DNA of 64,000 nt, taken from assembly GCF_015832195.1 (NCBI RefSeq), contig NC_052033.1, positions 4,464,001 to 4,528,000 of the forward strand, given 5' to 3'. Position numbers and translations under genes: made by a program. Positions 22,124-34,977 of this stretch are shown piece by piece; within the stretch, counting starts at the first letter, position 1, and the number at the start of each line of letters is the position of its first letter. The notes below the pieces were generated by a model that saw only the letters and a program-made list of their open reading frames with translations, ran no database searches and was not told the DNA's origin. This DNA is from Motacilla alba alba (taxonomy: Eukaryota; Chordata; Aves; Passeriformes; Motacillidae).

Positions 22124-24270
22124 CTCTTGTGCTCTGTGGGCAGTGAGGAAGGGTTGCGCTGGCAGTGCCCTCCACTCCTCCATCAGCTCCTCCCAGCCCA
22201 GCACTGAGCTGTGCTGGTTCCAAACACGTCCCAGAAACACGGCCGGGACCTTCCCCAGCCCGGTAGCTTATTTACTGGAGTCATTTTGTCACTTTGGGAG
22301 ATAAAGCTGCCTTCCCACACCTCAGGTTCCTCTCAGCAGAGCTGGGAGATAAGGGCTAAGGGCTGCTGGCTCCTACTTGCCGTGAGCCTGGGAGGGTTTG
22401 GAGCTCAGGCCTCTTTGGGAAGCCACCTCTGCTATCACTCTGACAGGTGTCAGCTGTGCTCTGAGCAGCCAGCCACAGGCAGAGATTAGCCAAATGTGCC
22501 TCCTGCCCAGAGTGCTCAGACTCTCCAGACGTGGCTTCACGGCCCAGGATGGGAAAGGATTTTGAGCCGAGATAGGGGGCTTTATTCAGAAATGGCCTGA
22601 CCTAAGGACCTCTCTATCAGCAGCCCCCACTGACAGGGAGCTTCCCTGGAGGTGACAAGAGGGAGGAGGGGCTGTTCTGCTACCACGGACCCCAGTTTGG
22701 TGTCTGGGGTGCAGGGGATGTCCTCAGCATTCTGCTTTCTGCCCCCGAGGTGTTCCAGAGACACGCGGGCACCGGGGCAGCCACCTGGGGAAGGGTGAGT
22801 CCTTTGGAGAAGCAAAGCCGGGTGAACTCTTGCTATTCACACACGGTTTGGGGGGTGTCCAGGTGCCTGTGGAAGCTGTATCAGCCAGTCAGACAGGCAC
22901 TGGCCCTTCACAAACACAGCCACAGCAGCCAACCGCATCCATCGTAGCTAAAATTTCATGTCTACGGTTTTTCCTTGGACTTGTAAACATTGTTCTGTGT
23001 GTCTCTCCTCTCTGAACTATTTGCGTTGCATTGTTGAGCCCTCCAGCCTGGTCCTGCAGGGTGTGGGAGCAGGGCTGGGGAGGGCTCTGAGAGGTGGGAT
23101 GTGCTGTGGGGAGGGATGAATCCGTGTGTGGAGAGCAGGAAATTCCAGCAGAGGTGCAAGGCCCCGTGGAGAAGGCAAGGGCTGCTGGAGGGCAGATCAG
23201 AAAGCAGCCAAGAGCAGCACGAGTCACTGCAGATGGGTAGGGCCACCGGGTCCTGGGGGCACCTCCAGCTGGAGAATGCTTCAGGAGAAAGAGCAGTGTC
23301 TGGCAGGAACCTGCCTTTGTCACCCGCCAGCTCAGGGAAGTCCCTCCCCAGCAAGTCACTTCTTGGCCTGCTTCCCCTCCATCTCCTGAGATGGGAAATT
23401 CCTCGGCATGGGGGTGTCCCTTGTCATGGTCTGACTCCTGCTCTTGTTACCTCACTGCAGAAGGCATTTTTCTGGAATTTGTGAACTGCTGCCTGTGCAG
23501 TCAGACTGCCCGGAGCTCCCTGCAGCTTTCTGCAGACTTTTGCTTCCCAGGCATGCCCGATGTATAGGTCAGAGAGCTCAGCCAGGCACAAGAGAGGCAC
23601 GTATTCCGGGCAGGAGGTTTGTGTCCATGGCATGCATCTCCTGCAGGGCCCCTTCTGGTAGCACTGAAAAATGGCATTCCTCATGGTACCCACATTTTCA
23701 TGCCAAGCTAAACTTTCCTGTCCTTTCCAGAGGTATTTATAGATGGGAATCTTGACAAGAATGAGTTTCTGTTTCGAAGGGAATAGTTTTGTTTATTACT
23801 AGCTCTGATCTGAGTGTGTGTTCGTGTGTGTGTGCGCTCAAAGGCGCAAGCAAGTGACAAAAATGCCACCTAAAGAACGTGCTGAGTGAACCCCTGGGGA
23901 GAACGATGAGGAAAAACGACACAGGATGAAAACTGGATGCTGGAAAACTCGACAGGAGCAAATATTCTCCTCCTGGATGGGGCCAAGGAGAAGGGGCAGT
24001 GGGACTGGCAGGGTCCCAGTGCTGTGCTGTGAGCAGAGCTGTGCTCACAGGGGAGCCTTTGGTGGCACACCTGCCTGCCCTCACTGCAGCACGGGGGGCT
24101 CAGCTCCCAGACAGGAACTGGTTTGGTGCAGGGGAAACCACAGGCTGACAGGGACTGGGGGGAGCTGCCCTCAGTTAGAGCCACCAAGGTCCCTGAAGTG
24201 ACATCTGAGCTGTGCTGGAAGCATGGGCAGCCCGGGGGGACAGGGCATGCCAGCTTGGAAAGAGCGCTGG
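22124..24270. other. Unique intergenic sequence
   Basis: No exon, transposon or RNA gene recognised. A short TG-rich run lies at about 23814-23838. Confidence 0.55.
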
Positions 24271-24914
24271 CACTCAGCAGAGGGGACAGTCAGCAATGGG
24301 GACAGTCAGAAACGGGGACAAAGGTGGGGACAGACAGCAATGGGGTCAGTCAGAAATGGGGACAGAGGTGGGGGACAGTCAGAAATGGGGTCAGTCATCA
24401 ATGGGGTCACTCAGCAGAGGGGTCACTCAGCATTGGGGTCACTCAGCAAAGGGGTCACTCAGCAGAGGGGTCACTCAGCAGAGGGGTCGCTCTGCAGAGG
24501 GGTCGCTCTGCAGAGGGGTCACTCAGCAATGGGGTCACTCAGCATTGGGGTCACTCAGCAGAGGGGTCACTCAACAGAGGGGTCACTCAGCAGTGGGGTC
24601 ACTCAGCAGTGGGGTCACTCAGCATGGGGGTCACTCAGCAATGGGGTCACTCAGCAGAGGGATCAGTCATCAATGGGGTCACTCAGCATTGGGGTCACTC
24701 AGCAATGGGGTCACTCAGCAGAGGGGTCACTCAGCAATGGGGTCACTCAGCAATGGGGTCACTCAGCAGAGGGGTCACTCAGCAGTGGGGTCACTCAGAC
24801 ATGGGGTCACTCAGCATTGGGGTCACTCAGCAGAGGGATCAGTCAGCAATGGGGTCACTCAGCATTGGGGTCACTCAGCAATGGGGTCACTCAGCAATGA
24901 GGTCACTCAGCAGA
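24271..24914 (+). repeat. 16-bp minisatellite, about 40 copies
   Basis: Tandem array of GGGGTCACTCAGCAGA and variants ending GCAATG, GCATTG or GCAGTG. The first 130 bases use an older GACAGTCAG variant, and the rest is homogenised to GTCACTCAG. The unit has no plus-strand stop in any frame, and 16 leaves remainder 1 on division by 3, so all three plus frames stay open for 225-370 codons with a 16-residue period. These frames are repeat artefacts. The GGGG run recurs every 16 bases. Confidence 0.96.
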
Positions 24915-25589
24915 TATCCTGGGTGTTTCTCCACAGCCTTGCTGATCACTGGCACAGCCACCAGACGTGCTGGGAGCGGCCACATGCACGTTCCTGGCAG
25001 CAGCAATCTCCAGGAACACAAGATGTCAGGCATGTCCCACCACCCCTCCCCGGCTGGCTGCTGCCTCAGTCCCACCTCCATGTCCTGCACAGCCAATCCC
25101 TTCGGCTTTCCTGTCTCCAGATCCTGACGCATCCACACCATTCCACCCCTGGGCACCTCCATCCTGCGTGCCAGGGCTGGAACACTCTGCAGAGCCTGTG
25201 CAGGCAGGTATTGCCCACCAGCAGGCACTTCCATGGCACTGGGAAGGCAGCACTGAGGTCTGATGAAAAGCTCCTTAAACCACCTGAACAGTGCCCAGAA
25301 CTGTGTTTAATTTTCAGCTGCTGGTGAAGGCAGCCAGTGCCTTCAGCAAGCACAGAGCTGCATTTCCACTCTGGCTTGCAGTGGTGGACAGTTCCCTTCC
25401 CTTGGCTGCACACCAAATGACCAAAAAAAAAAAAATCAGGGGTAAAGCCTGGGAGAAAAGAGAGATTTGATTTTGTGGGATTGTGACAGTCTGCATTTTG
25501 ACATGTGCTGAGGAGGAATTCAAGGAACTCTCCCCTCCCAGACCAATTGCTGCAAAGTATTTTGATGGCAGATTGTACACGGAGCAATT

Positions 25590-25629
25590 AAATACAGAAT
25601 AATGCAATGAAATACAGAATAATGCAATG
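25590..25629 (+). repeat. 20-bp perfect tandem duplication
   Basis: AAATACAGAATAATGCAATG occurs twice, at 25590 and 25610, without mismatch. Confidence 0.95.
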
Positions 25630-25942
25630 CAAATGGTTCAGAAATGAGAGAGACATGGAACAATGTTTACAAGTCCAAGGAAAAACTGTAGACATGAAAT
25701 TTTAGCTAAAATTAGCTAGTGTTAATGGTTCTTGTAGCTCTTCCCATGGTCCTTGTGCTGCTGGGAGAAGGTTGGGGATGTGTTTGCAGGGCACTGCACA
25801 CCTGCAGGTCAGTTCCCAACAGTGCTGTGAGCAGCTCCTGGTGCCAGCAGCAGGGACAAAGTGACAATTCACTCAGAAACCTGGAGCACGCCTGCCCAGG
25901 CCACAAGAACGGGTGTGGTGGTAGCCTGAAAGGATGAATGCC

Positions 25943-26200
25943 ACACAGCCACAGAAAGGTTTGGGTTGAAGGGACCTCAAAGCTCATCTCATTCCATCCC
26001 CTGCCATGGCAGGGACACCTCCCACTGTTCCAGGCTGCTCCTAGCCCCATCCAGCCTGGCCTAGGGCACTGCCAGGGATCCAGGGGCAGCCACAGCTGCT
26101 CTGGGCAGCCTGTGCCAGGGCTGTCCACCCTCCCAGGGAGGCATTCCTTCCTGATATCCAATCTAAATCTCATTTTTTTCAGCTTCAAGCCAGTTCCTCA
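25943..26200 (-). mobile_element. CR1 LINE 3' fragment
   Basis: Reverse-complement CR1 3' end with GGTTTGGGTTGAAGGGACCT, CCCTGCCATGGCAGGGACA, CCAGGCTGCTC, CCATCCAGCCTGGC and a closing GATATCCAATCTAAATCTC. It is followed by the T-rich 5' break near 26170-26200. Confidence 0.93.
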
Positions 26201-29200
26201 AATAACTCCAGAGCTTTGAAACAGAGGTACCAACCTCCCTTTTCTTCATGAGCAGCCCATGAAAAAAAAGGACCTTTAAAACCAAAATTATTTCCAATAA
26301 AGCCAGGAAGTTCAATGTGAGGCAGAGTGGAAAGCAGCAGACATTGCAAACAAGATGCCCTTGGCACACTGAGACCTGCTGGGAGGTCTCTCCCTCAGAT
26401 TTTCTCTTCAAAGGGAACCCTTTACAAGGGAGAAGAAATCAGGAAGGGATGGGCACAGTTCCTCAGACACCTCCATTTCACATTATCCTCCTCCATCTCT
26501 GGAAGAGGCCAAGATGCCAACTTCCCAAGCAAGCTAAGGCACCGTGGCAGCTCTGGAATGCATTTCTTATTATAATTCTAATCGTGCCTTCTATTGCTCT
26601 GTATTTCTGTGGCTATTTCTAATATCACAAATATTTGCATTGCCCTGATTGTCTGAGACTCCTGTCCCATTCTCAGCTGCCATCTGCTCATGATGCCACC
26701 TCAGGGAGTTCACTAGGTGGAGAACCAGAAGCTCTTGGAGGATTTACCCCAGACTGGGAGGCCCATGATGTGGGACTCCCCTTTAGCCATGCATCTGGAT
26801 CTCATCCTCCTCACTGGCACCCAGCAGCAGCAGGAAAGGCCGTGGCAAGGGATGGGGCCTTGACCCTGTCCCTCAAAGTTAGCCCTGCTCCAGGCTCTTG
26901 GCTGTGAGCCCTCTCCTGCTCTGAGATGGGTCAGCCCCTCTTGTGGAGGATAAAAAGTCCTCAGGACCTTCCCTCTCACCAGGGGGAGTGAGACACTTTC
27001 AGGAAAGAGATGATCAAATTCCCTCCAGAGGTGATTTGGCACCAGAACTGGATCTCTCCTCTGTCTCCAGTAAAAACCCAACCACTGTGACCTGGCACTG
27101 CTCTGCCCTCGAGTTTCCAGGACCTGATGCTCCCCCACCTCACCAGGGTGGAGGTGCCAGGGGCACAGAGTCACCTGGATGCCCCCGTGGCATTGCCCAG
27201 GGAACAAAGCCTGCCCTGAATCTTCTGGCAAGTGAAAGCTGCCTCAGCAGATTTCAAACACAGGCAGGGTTGGCAAGGTGCTGATCCCCTGAGCACCTGG
27301 GAGTGGGCAGTGGGAGCCCAGGGTGCCAAAGGAAATGACGCAGCGACTCAAGGGGGGACTCACAGCCCCTCTTTCAGCCTCTCTGTGCAGCAGCTGCCTG
27401 GGACATCCCACGCTGGCAGAGGCAGCCCAGACCCACCTGCTGCTGTAGCTCCTGCTAAAGGGCAGCTTTGCTCTCTCCCTGCAGCCCTGGGAGGTTCAGC
27501 TGGCCCTGGTTGGCACATACTGTCCCCAGAGTGCAGGCAGCTTCAGGGACACGCAGCAGGGCGGGCAGGGATGAGCCACAGCAGCTGACAGCCCTCAGTC
27601 CTGATCCCCAGGTGTGAGTGCCTGCTGCTGCCAGGCCACCAGGGGTGCATGCACAAGCAGCTGCCAAGTGCAGTGACCCTCACAGAGCTGCACCCATGGT
27701 GGCAGCCAAGGGCTCTGTGCTCACCTGCCCTCCTCACTCACCTCACCCTTGCTGGCTCAAACCCATCTCAAGGTCAAATTCTGAATTAGTTGGCATCCAC
27801 CAGTGAAAACTGCTGGCCAGGCCCTCCATCCTGCTCTAGGAAGATGCTGAGATGGGTTTCTTGTCCCTAGGAATGCTGCTGGAGGTGTTTGTGGTTCCCT
27901 TGCCAGCTCGTGTCTATCCTGTCTCTGCACTCCCTCTGAGCAGAGCCTGTCCTGAGGATGTTCCCCAGCAATTCCCAGGAACTCACACAGCACTTCCTTG
28001 GAAAGTCAGCACTGCTCTGCTTCTTTGCCATGCCTGGAGAGGAGCTCTGTGCCACACCTGGACCATCAGCACACCACTGAGCACCTGCCAGGCAAGCAGG
28101 GTTGATCACCAGTTTGAGCTTTTGCAAAGGTGTCTGCTCCCTGTTCTCCCTGCCAGGACCCAGAGGCTGCAGGGACCAGCCCCTGCTCCCTGAGGGCCTC
28201 AGGAGAGACAGACTGGAACGTTTCCAAATGAAGATGGTGGGTGGTGAGAGGAGCAGGGCTCCTGGCACTCACTTTGCTGTCACTGCCCCGTGACTTCACC
28301 TTCCACCAGGCGCTTTTTGCCCCTCCAGCAGGTGAGTGGGGTGGCATGGGGCGCTCTGCAGGTGCTGCAGCAGCCAGTGTGTCGTGTCCTCCCGCGTGCT
28401 GTGCACCCTGCATGCAGAAATCTGACAGCCATGACTGTGAATGCGCTGCTAAATCCATGATTTCCACCTCTGCTTGGCAGCCTGGAGGAAAGAGGTGTAG
28501 AGGCAGTGTCGGGGGGCTCGGGCAGGGGGTGACAGTGCAGTGACACCAGTTGTCATGGCAGCAGCTCCAGCACAAAGCTCACAGCAACACTCCACTCACG
28601 GGGAGATGCGCAGCAGAGATCACAAAGCTCGTAAATAAACCAGGGTGGGTTTTGGAGAGTGCCTCACCCCCTGGTGCTCAGAGCAGTTGCTCAGCACCCC
28701 CAGCAGCCAGTCCCACGGTGCAGAGAGGAGCTTTGCCAAGATGTGTGCTCAGCATGGCTGAGATGCTGTCCAGCTAGCTGGGATTGCTGGGAGTGCTGGG
28801 GTTCCTGGCGAGCACGTGCACGGCTGCTCCTCGCTGGGACAAGTGTTTGCAAGGCAGAAACATGCAAACCCAACCCCGAGTGAATAGTCATCTGAAAAGC
28901 CTAACCAGAGTGTATTTTTGGGTGTCCTGTTGAAAAGCCATCCCGTCAGGGAGCAGGAACAATGGCAGATGATTTAAGCTGTCAGTCACACGGTGTGAAC
29001 ACCAGCAAACAGCCAAGCGCAGGGAGAGCGGTTTCAGCTCCCTGCTCGGGAATAGGGGCACGTTGGCAGAGCTCTGGGGGAGCAGCTTGATTCCTGGCTG
29101 TGGGGTCTCTGAGCTCCCCCTTGCCAAGTGCTTGTGTGAGGAGACTTGCTGGGTCCCACCAGGAGAGGGGGGTTAAAAGCTCCTCAGCGTGAGAGAAGCT

Positions 29201-29784
29201 GTCACTACCCTGCGCTGATGTGTCACAAGCACATCCTTCTTCCCCTCTGCTCACATCTCGGCAGGCTCCTGCCTCTTCTCTGCTCCAGATGTGTGATAAG
29301 GAGGATTTACTGAGCTCCCATGTGGCTTGTGCTTGTCTCTCCCTCTATCCATTGCTGAGACTGTGGCTGAGCCCTCTGCACACCCTGGAGGTGAAGCTCA
29401 GGTTCCCTGGGCTGTGCACAGCTGGGATGCCCAGGATGCCCAGCTGCAGGAGCTGCATGTGGCACACACTCACTGTGTACCTGAGAAGGACCATTGTGTG
29501 ACTGTGTGGTACAGAAATTAACTCTGAGACCACTGCTCTTGAGGCAGGGAGAGCAAGAATGTCAGTGCTGAGCAAAGCCTGTCCCTTTGGCTGCACACTG
29601 CCTCTGCTCAGCACCCAGCAGCTCCTGGTCTGGAAAAAACTGGACTTCAGTGTGTGCTGGGAGACCAAAGACTGAGCAAAAGAAACACGCCATTTCAGAG
29701 GAAGGGCTGAAAACCAGAGCCTTTGCTTCAGCTGTCCTCAGCTCCTGGTAATCCCCTGTGCCCATATGAGCCAGACATGGGGCT
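26201..29784. other. Unique intergenic sequence
   Basis: GC-rich single-copy DNA. No exon with a recognisable product, no repeat family and no RNA gene were identified. Confidence 0.5.
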
Positions 29785-29998
29785 GCCCCTGCAAAGAGGG
29801 GATTACTGAGCTGGAGCTGCTCCTGGAAAGAGGGGATGACTGAGCAGGAGCTGCCCCTGCAAAGAGGGGATTACTGAATTGGATCTGTTCCTGCAAAGAG
29901 GGGATCACTGAGCTGGAGCTGCTCCTGCAAAGAGGGGATCACTGAGCTGGAGCTGCTCCTGGAAAGAGGGGATCACTGAGCTGGAGCTGTCCCTGCAC
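29785..29998 (+). repeat. 34-bp minisatellite, about 6 copies
   Basis: A unit containing GCAAAGAGGGGATCACTGAG and CTGGAGCTGC recurs at 29791, 29825, 29859, 29893, 29927 and 29961, exactly 34 bases apart, with GGAAAG/GCAAAG and TTACTG/TCACTG variants. Confidence 0.95.
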
Positions 29999-31204
29999 GC
30001 AGCAACGTGCTCTTCTTCTCCAGGCCATGGTCTCCTTTGGGAGGGGATTGGATTGTCCTCCTCTGTTTCTAGGGAAGGCTGTTCTGTTTCTCACTCCTGA
30101 CTGTATTTCCTCATTTTCAGGTTGAATTCATAGCAACCAGTTTATGCCCATTTGTTCTTCTGCCAGCAAAGATCTTTAGCTTAAAGAGGCAAGAACAGAT
30201 CTTCCTAATGCCTGGAATTTACCCCAGATTTATGTCCAGAGAGCAGTGAATGTGTCTCTCTTGGAGCAGGCAGCAGGATCTGCACTTTTCCAGGCATGGT
30301 CTCTCCTGCCATCAGTTTCTCCCTGCCATCCATGCAGGAGCCATCCTGGGACCTCCTGGCATTGCACTTGCCCCTTTCACTGTGTCTGCAGTGGCTTAGA
30401 CTCATGCTAAACTCATGCTCTCCAGTCTTGCCCGTGGTTTGCAGCCTCTGAACTCCCAGCCTGGAGCAGAAGCCCACTTCCCAAGGGCATGATTCATGCT
30501 GGGGTGTCACAGCCAATTCCCAGCACTCCCAGATCAGCTAAAACGAAGATGCAATCCCATTCATCCAATCAGCAGTGCTATTTCTGCCAAGGTCTCTCCT
30601 GCCAGCACCATCACCACAGCAGCACCAGTGGTGCTCCCAGGACCCAACTTTTTGTAAATTGTATTAATTATTGCTGTGTTGACTGCATGGGGCGATGTCT
30701 AACAGAGCATTCAGAGCTCCAGGGAGAAGCTGAGGTCCAAATCCTGCTCTAAGGCTGTTCCCCAATGTGATGTGCTGCTGAACCCACGCAGTGCATAGCT
30801 GGGAGACTGTCACTGGTGTATTTTATATGGTGCTTATTCTGCTAGGAAAAAAAAAACCCAGAATTTTTTGGTCTAGTAAATTTAGTTTCCATTCTCTGCA
30901 GGCCCCAAAGTTTCCTAAGACTGGAAAAAACGGAAACCACAATGCTCTCTGACAATGCTGCAGAGGACTCACCACCTGAGGAGTCAAACCCCCAATCACT
31001 GGCTGTTAAACGCACTGCAGCAGACATGAGGTTTGGCATGAACCAGAGGCTCTAGCACAGAAAGTGGCAAAGAACTTGTGGGAAAACCAGGCAGGGAAAG
31101 GGAGCCAGGAAAGGCCAATTGCTGCTCCTGGAGGGCTACAGGTAGTGCAACCTCAGAGCTTGAGAACTGGTTTTCTTCCTTTGGCCCCAGAAGAACTCGG
31201 TTAT

Positions 31205-31580
31205 TTATCTGCTTCAGGCAGATGCAAACTGCTCCTAAGGTATCCTTTGCAATGTGTTTGGAGATTGTTTACCCACAGGTGATTGTTTCATTGGTTTCAT
31301 GTGAATTGTTTTGACTTACTGGTCAATCAAGCTCAAGCTGTGTCGAGGCTCTGGAAAGAGTCACAAGTTTCCATTAGTATTTTTTTAGCCTTCTGTAAGT
31401 ATCCTTGATGTATTCTTTAGTATAGTTTAGTGTAGTAGTCTTTAATTCTTTTAATATTCTTTAATTGCACTTAACAGTGTAATATTCTTTAATAATAATT
31501 CTTAATAATTCTTAGCCTTCTAAGAACATGGAGTCAGATTCATCATTCCTGCCTTCATCTGGGAACCCCACAAATACAAT
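31205..31580 (+). mobile_element. ERV LTR, 5'-truncated, plus orientation
   Basis: Same LTR family as the copies at 34978 and 59448 but in the opposite orientation. It shares AATGTGTTTGGAGATTGTTT, CATGTGAATTGTTTTGA, AGTCACAAGTTT, TTAGCCTTCTG, GAACATGGAGTCAGATTCAT and a GGGAACCCCACAAATACA end. The first roughly 80 bases of the LTR are missing or unrecognisable. It contains an expanded AT-rich stretch (31425-31515). Confidence 0.8.
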
Positions 31581-31699
31581 TCCCCCCTGCAGTGCCACAG
31601 GGCTGTGTGGGGAGCTGGTGGCTGCCCCTGCTGCTGGGTGCCCTGAGGAGCTGCTGGCTCCAGCCCTGGCACCCCCTCCTGTAGGAATGTGCTTTTCAT

Positions 31700-32030
31700 T
31701 GATGGAGTGACAAAATTATTTTTTTGTCTTTTTAAAAAGGAAAGAAGCTTAGAAGTTTTTCTCTTTGATTAGGTGAAAAAGGCATTTCACAGGTTTGGGG
31801 GACTTTATTTTAAACTTAAGCATAGCTAATTAAACAGGAGCTAAAAAGTTTAGTTTAGGCAATATACCTGAAAAAGAAGAGAACAAAAAAACTAATTGCT
31901 TTCGTGAGGTGTTTTAGCAGGAGCAAGAACCTCTCACACCTGGCTCGGTTTTTCTCTGTTAAGAGTTTTGTTATTTTGCCTTTTATTAAAATCTTTCTAT
32001 TTCCAACACTGCCACAGAAGCCATCCTGCT
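31700..32030 (+). mobile_element. Second LTR-like element (different family)
   Basis: AT-rich stretch with LTR-like traits: a long TTT run, CTGGCTCGGTTTTTCTCTG, TTTTATTAAAATCTTTC (possible polyadenylation region) and a short tail near CAACACTGCCACA. It resembles an avian LTR from memory. No target-site duplication was found and the borders are uncertain. Confidence 0.4.
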
Positions 32031-32152
32031 GATTTTATGCCTCCAAAGGTAGCTGAGCTATCTTGGGTATGAAATAGATCTCCAAGAGCCTATGAGACCT
32101 GGCTGGAGGAGGCTCCCATTTCACCCTCCCTCCTGGGCAGCTCCGTAGTTCC

Positions 32153-32572
32153 ATGCGCAGATGCGGTGCTGGAGGATGCTGTGGTGTGGATGCAGTGCTG
32201 GTGAATGCAGTGCTGTGGATGCAGTGCTGTGGATGCAGTGTTGGTGGATGCATTGCTGTGGATGCAGTGTTGGTGGATGCGGTGCTGGTGGATGCAGTGG
32301 TGTGGATGCAGTGCTGTGGATGCATTGCTGTGGAAGCGGTGCTGGTGAATGCAGTGCTGTGGATGCAGTGCTGGTGAATGCAGTGCTGTGGATGCAGTGC
32401 TGTGGATGCAGTGCTGGTGAATGCATTGCTGTGGAAGCGGTGCTGGTGAATGCAGTGCTGTGGATGCAGTGCTGTGGATGCAGTTCTGTGCATGCGGTGC
32501 TGTGGATGCAGTGCTGTGGATGCAGTGTTGGTGCATGCTGTGCTGGTGCATGCGGTGCTGGTGGATGCCTTC
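32153..32572 (+). repeat. 14/15-bp minisatellite, about 29 copies
   Basis: Mixed array of GATGCAGTGCTGTG (14 bp) and GATGCAGTGCTGGTG (15 bp) with GAATGCA, GCATTGC and GAAGCGG variants. Alternation of unit lengths shifts frame repeatedly, giving minus-strand open frames of 150-200 codons rich in His, Ser, Thr and Ala that are not real genes. Confidence 0.95.
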
Positions 32573-34500
32573 GCTGTGCTCCGTGATGCCACAGCGAGCC
32601 AGGGCACAGCTGGGGAGCTGAGCTCCGCTCAGGGAGGCTGCTCCTGCCAGAGCCAGGCTGGCATCTCCCTCTGGAGGCTGCTCCCGGAGCCATCCCGCTC
32701 CGCTTCCCTGCCAGCTGCTCCCCCATCAGCAGCGGCGATCATCGCCCCAGGGCAGGAAGCGAGCAGAGCAAAGCAGATCACATCAGGGAGAGTGGAGACC
32801 TAGCAGTGCTTCAGGTGGAGGTGGAGCACGGTCTGGAGCCAGCTGCGTGCGGGGTTTGCATGGGGAGCTCTCCCTTCCCGAGAGCACATGCCATTGTGAG
32901 CACACACAGCCCTGGCTGGGGAGGGCCCTGGTTCAGCTCATTCAATTGCACCAGTGCCAGAACTCGGAGGGGGGCTCGGGAACCTTCCCCCTCACTGCCT
33001 CAAAACCCAGAGAAAATATTCCTGAGTGCTGCAGCACGAAATCCCAGAGCTGCCTGCTGGGAGCCCTCAAGAGAGTAAACACGAGTGCGTGGGCACGTGT
33101 GGGGCTGGATGGGAAAAGGCAGGGACTCCTTTTCCACTGTCGTTGCTCCCTTCACAAATAAAGAATGAAACACAGGTCAGATAAATTAAAGCCTTGCTTT
33201 TGCCCCTTTGGAGAGCCCAGGGAAATTTGGCAGCTCCATGTGCTGAGAGCACGTGCAGCTAAAGCCAGATGAACAGGAAAAACTGACCCAGCATCTTCAA
33301 AGGATTAAGGCAGCAGGAGCAAGCTATACACCATGTAAGGCTCTGACAGAGGGAAGCAGAGCTTTTTAATGAATCACTGCATGGTCTGCTCTCATATGCC
33401 TTTCCCTGTGGGATGAGGCACAGTGATAAGCATTCCCTGACCTGCCTTGAACACTCAAACAGCCTTCCATCATTCCCCTCCCCACGCTGCAGACAAGCAG
33501 GATGGAGACACCAAAGATGAGAAATGAAGCTGACATCCTCCTCTTGGCCTGTTTCATCTGCCTTTCCACCAGTAAAGCTGATCCCTCCCTGCCCTGTGCA
33601 AGGGCATCTCCTCCTGGGCAGCGTTTGCAGCCTCTCATCCCTGGTCACAGAGAGTGGAGAAGTGACTCGGGCTTGAGATCCCAGATCCTGTAGGCCTGAA
33701 AGACTTAGGTGATGCTGGAAGAACCATGTCTACACAAAAAGGGGTTTAAAAGCAATCAGGGAATTGAATACAGAGGAGATCTTGTCAACTTTCTGGTTCC
33801 ATTAGCACTGTCAGGAACACTAAGAATATAGACATTACATGGTTTGAAAATGTTTCCAAGAGTTCTGTGTATTATTATGTTATCTCTGATCTAAACCCCT
33901 GTTAGGGATTTCATGGTCTTAGCCCGTGTTTGAGATTCAGCACATTAATCAGTGAGATCTCTCTGAGATGTGTCAACAAATTCAGCCCTCTGTTCTGTGT
34001 TAGCTGCCCCGAGTAAATGAGCACCATGTTCAGGAACCTGCAGGGGCTGAGTCACCGTGCAGGACCTCACAAATGAAGGAGATGCACCAGAGCACCTTTC
34101 CAGTGGAGATTGCAAAGAAACAGGCCAGGGACACAATCCTTTCTGTGTCCCTGTGCTCCTTCTGAGATGTGCAGTTTCACTAAAGGGCAGCTAAAAATGA
34201 AGAATTTGCGTAAGTGGAGCTTTTGAATGGGTCTATAACAGTGGAGGAGGAATGCCCCACATGCCCCCCAGCCTGCACACAGAGCAACCAAGAGACCAGT
34301 GCCCAGGCCTGAGTGTCTCTGGCCAGTGGGGGCTGTGTGCTGTCTGCTGTGTCCTCTGCACGGGAGGAAGAGGAATGTGGCAAAAGGGCAGTGCCACTTG
34401 GGAGAAGGGAGTGACAGATTTCTGCAGCCCGGTGTTCGCACCCACAAAGCAAATGGAGGTGTAGCCACGCAGCCAGCAGAAAGGAGGGTGGCAAATCTCA
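32573..34500. other. Unique intergenic sequence
   Basis: No exon, transposon or RNA gene recognised. A mildly CpG-rich piece lies at 32680-32770. Confidence 0.5.
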
Positions 34501-34747
34501 CAGCATCACAGAAAGGCCTGGTTTGAAAGGGACTTTAAAGATCACCCACTTCCATCTCCTGCTAGACAAGGCTGTTCCAAGCCTGTCCCACCTGGCCTTG
34601 GACACTTGCAGCGATGAGGCAGCCACAGCTCCTGTGGGCAAACTGTGCCAGGGCCTCACCAGCCCCACAGTCAGAGCTTTCTCCCTAATGCCTAATCTAA
34701 ACCTACTTTCAGGTGAAGCCATTCCCCCTTGTCCTGTGCCCCTCCAT
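34501..34747 (-). mobile_element. CR1 LINE 3' fragment
   Basis: Reverse-complement CR1: CACAGAAAGGCCTGGTTTGA, GGGACTTTAAAGATCACCCA, a degraded middle with CTTGGACACTTGCAG and CTGTGCCAGGG, and ending in GCCATTCCCCCTTGTCCTGT. Confidence 0.9.
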
Positions 34748-34977
34748 CCTCCCTGCACGGCAGAAGGTGGTGATCTCTTTGTTCATCCACAGCTTGTGCT
34801 TCCTACAGCTCAGCACTCAGCAGGGTCCATGAAGATTTACACCTCAGGCTTTGGAGACACAGCACTGCCATCAGCCCCGAGAGCTCAGAGCACCCTGGGG
34901 CCCAAAACATTTAGGAAGAAACTCGGCAGTGGCCTGTGATAGGGTGATAGGGGGCTGGGATGGTGTGAGCTGGGTGT

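Noticed and set aside
24123..25327. Plus-strand frames of 334, 371 and 225 codons rich in GHSAEGSLS repeats
   Set aside because: They read the 16-bp minisatellite in all three frames, so this is repeat arithmetic, not a gene.
32035..32726. Minus-strand frames of 150-200 codons, His/Ser/Thr-rich
   Set aside because: They translate the 14/15-bp minisatellite. Three overlapping frames of similar make-up rule against real coding.
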